Both the position numbers and the translations under genes were made by a program. This document shows, in pieces, positions 14,439 to 15,872 of a stretch of DNA of 15,872 nt. The number at the start of each line of letters is the position of its first letter. Positions within the stretch are counted from its first letter, which is position 1. The notes under the pieces are model-generated. The model was not told the DNA's origin and did not search any database. It worked only from the letters and a program-made list of their open reading frames with translations. This DNA is from an uncultured Clostridia bacterium (lineage in GTDB: Bacteria; Bacillota; Clostridia; Christensenellales; CAG-314): NCBI GenBank assembly GCA_934281515.1, contig CAKQXG010000034.1:1-15872 (forward strand), written 5' to 3'.

Positions 14439-15872
14439 TCACTTCTTCTTTTTGCGCAGTTTGTCGAGTTGCTTGATAAGGTCGGTCAACGTGTTGCGAA
14501 GTTGAATTGCCTGTTCGAAGTCCAAGCGGTTTGCAGCCGCTTTCATGCGGTTGGTTACGCTTTCTATCTCGCGTTCCAACTCCTTGGCGGTCATGGTTGC
14601 CGCACCCTTTTGGGTTATTTCCAACGTGTTTTCCACTTCGTGTTGTATGGTTGTAGGCGTGATGTTGTGCGCCACATTGTACTCGTGCTGTATGCTCCTG
14701 CGACGGTTAGTCTCATCTATGGCGCGTTTCATACTGTCGGTGATAACGTCGGCGTACATGATTACGCGCCCTTCGCTGTTACGTGCCGCACGTCCGATTG
14801 TTTGTATCAACGCGGTGTCGCTACGCAAAAAACCTTCCTTGTCGGCGTCGAGAATGGCAACCAACTTTACTTGCGGCATATCCAGGCCTTCACGCAACAA
14901 GTTGATACCTACAAGAATGTCAAACTCGCCCTTTTTCAGTCCGTTGACAATCTCAACGCGCTCCAGCGTGTCGATTTCAGAATGCATATACCGCACACGG
15001 AAGTCCTGCTTGGCAAGGAAGTCGGTCAAACTCTCCGCCATGCGCTTGGTAAGGGTAGTGACAAGCACTCTGCCGCCGCTTGCTACAACCTTGTTTATCT
15101 CGCCCGTAAGATCGTCGATTTGTTCCTTTATCGGGCGCACTTCCACCTCGGGGTCCAATAGACCCGTCGGACGAATAAGCTGCTCCACCACGTTGTCCGC
15201 ACGTTGCATTTCGTAGGGCGCAGGCGTTGCAGACACGCACACAAGTTGTCCGATACGACTGTCAAATTCGTCAAAGGTCAACGGACGATTGTCGTATGCC
15301 GACTTCAAACGAAAGCCGTAACCGACAAGATTGTTTTTGCGCGCGCGATCGCCGTTGTACATTCCGCGGATTTGCGGTATAGTCATGTGGCTTTCGTCAA
15401 TAAATGTTATAAAGTCCTGCGGAAAGTAGTCCAACAAGGTGTACGGCGGTTGCCCCGGCGCACGTCCGTCAAAGTAGCGGCTGTAATTTTCGATGCCGCT
15501 GCAATAGCCGACTTCCTGCATCATTTCCATGTCGTAACTAACCCGTTGGCGCAAACGTTGCCCTTCGACAATCTTTTCGCTGTCAATAAACGCCTGACTT
15601 TCCGTTTCCATGTCGTGCTTGATTTGTACAAGCGCATTGTCCATAGTTATGCCTTCCACAACGTAGTGGCTGGCAGGGAACACTATTGTATGCAACAACT
15701 TGGCAACGGTGTTACCCGTAACCACGTCGATTTCCGACACTTCTTCCACTTCGTCGCCCCAAAAGGAAACGCGAATGGCATGTTCGCTGTAACTTGCAGG
15801 ATAGATCTCGATGACATCGCCGCGTACACGGAAAGTGCCGCGCGCAAAGTCCATGTCGTTGCGCTTGTACTG
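14439..15872 (-). CDS. uvrB: UvrABC excinuclease subunit B, N-terminus beyond window
   Basis: UvrB is the DNA-damage-verifying helicase-like subunit of nucleotide excision repair, loaded by UvrA and used by UvrC for incision. The 477 visible C-terminal residues (counting from the window edge) hold the Walker B/DEAD-type motif FIDESHMTIPQ (about 157-167), VSATPAPYE (213-221), the helicase motif INLLREGLDMP (323-333), and QTIGRAARN (357-365). The C-terminal UVR domain for UvrC/UvrA contact (about 428-470) contains DFEQAIQLRN. The end is intact, with a Lys-rich tail. Against a usual length near 660 residues, roughly 180 N-terminal residues, including Walker A and the beta-hairpin, lie outside the window. 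The frame is open to the edge with no start needed, beginning QYKRNDMDFARG. Confidence 0.97.
   Translation of the reverse strand, partial: QYKRNDMDFARGTFRVRGDVIEIYPASYSEHAIRVSFWGDEVEEVSEIDVVTGNTVAKLLHTIVFPASHYVVEGITMDNALVQIKHDMETESQAFIDSEKIVEGQRLRQRVSYDMEMMQEVGYCSGIENYSRYFDGRAPGQPPYTLLDYFPQDFITFIDESHMTIPQIRGMYNGDRARKNNLVGYGFRLKSAYDNRPLTFDEFDSRIGQLVCVSATPAPYEMQRADNVVEQLIRPTGLLDPEVEVRPIKEQIDDLTGEINKVVASGGRVLVTTLTKRMAESLTDFLAKQDFRVRYMHSEIDTLERVEIVNGLKKGEFDILVGINLLREGLDMPQVKLVAILDADKEGFLRSDTALIQTIGRAARNSEGRVIMYADVITDSMKRAIDETNRRRSIQHEYNVAHNITPTTIQHEVENTLEITQKGAATMTAKELEREIESVTNRMKAAANRLDFEQAIQLRNTLTDLIKQLDKLRKKKK

Noticed and set aside
14469..15216. Plus-strand frames of 223-230 codons
   Set aside because: They are antisense to conserved helicase motifs of uvrB and show no domain of their own.

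Overview
The window looks like chromosome of an uncultured anaerobic, gut-type Firmicute (Clostridia-like). This is inferred from four things: AAGGAG-type ribosome binding sites, sigma-A type promoters with 17-bp spacers, secreted multidomain proteins carrying bacterial Ig-like domains and Cys-rich repeats, and a MATE transporter of the clostridial type. No rRNA, tRNA, CRISPR array, transposase or phage gene was seen, so the taxonomy stays provisional.

Layout. (1) 1-482, minus: the N-terminal 160 codons of an ABC transporter ATPase that runs off the left edge. (2) 951-7404, minus: a four-gene flavoenzyme/kinase operon. Its order of transcription is a GlpA-like FAD dehydrogenase with a C-terminal [2Fe-2S] domain, a GlpB-like FAD/NAD oxidoreductase, an FGGY-family kinase, and an FAD enzyme closely resembling alkyl-dihydroxyacetone-phosphate synthase (AGPS). 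It has a near-consensus promoter (7453-7481), a 16-bp dyad at the first start codon, and an intrinsic terminator (783-821). (3) 7619-9007, plus: a divergently transcribed MATE efflux protein whose predicted transcript is almost leaderless. (4) 9008-9471: a gene-free stretch with a strong hairpin and the terminator of the next operon. (5) 9472-14196, minus: two tandem secreted endonuclease I paralogues with Ig-like domains. Both end in an identical TDEYPPIGCFGV motif followed by a membrane segment and basic tail. They have their own promoter (14239-14267) and terminator (9338-9379). (6) 14439-15872, minus: the C-terminal three quarters of uvrB, with its own terminator (14291-14321).

How the parts work together. 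The four-gene operon points to oxidation and phosphorylation of glycerol or a related polyol, tied to dihydroxyacetone-phosphate chemistry. The AGPS-like enzyme keeps all the catalytic residues of the ether-lipid enzyme that can be aligned by eye, so a bacterial DHAP-based ether-lipid step or a related C-O bond-forming or oxidising reaction is possible. The nuclease pair probably degrades extracellular DNA or RNA at the cell surface. Its shared C-terminal motif looks like a Cys-containing surface-sorting signal different from LPXTG.

The best candidates for something undescribed are the C-terminal TDEYPPIGCFGV signal, the AGPS-like enzyme inside a glycerol-phosphate-type operon, and the promoter-proximal dyad likely to control that operon.
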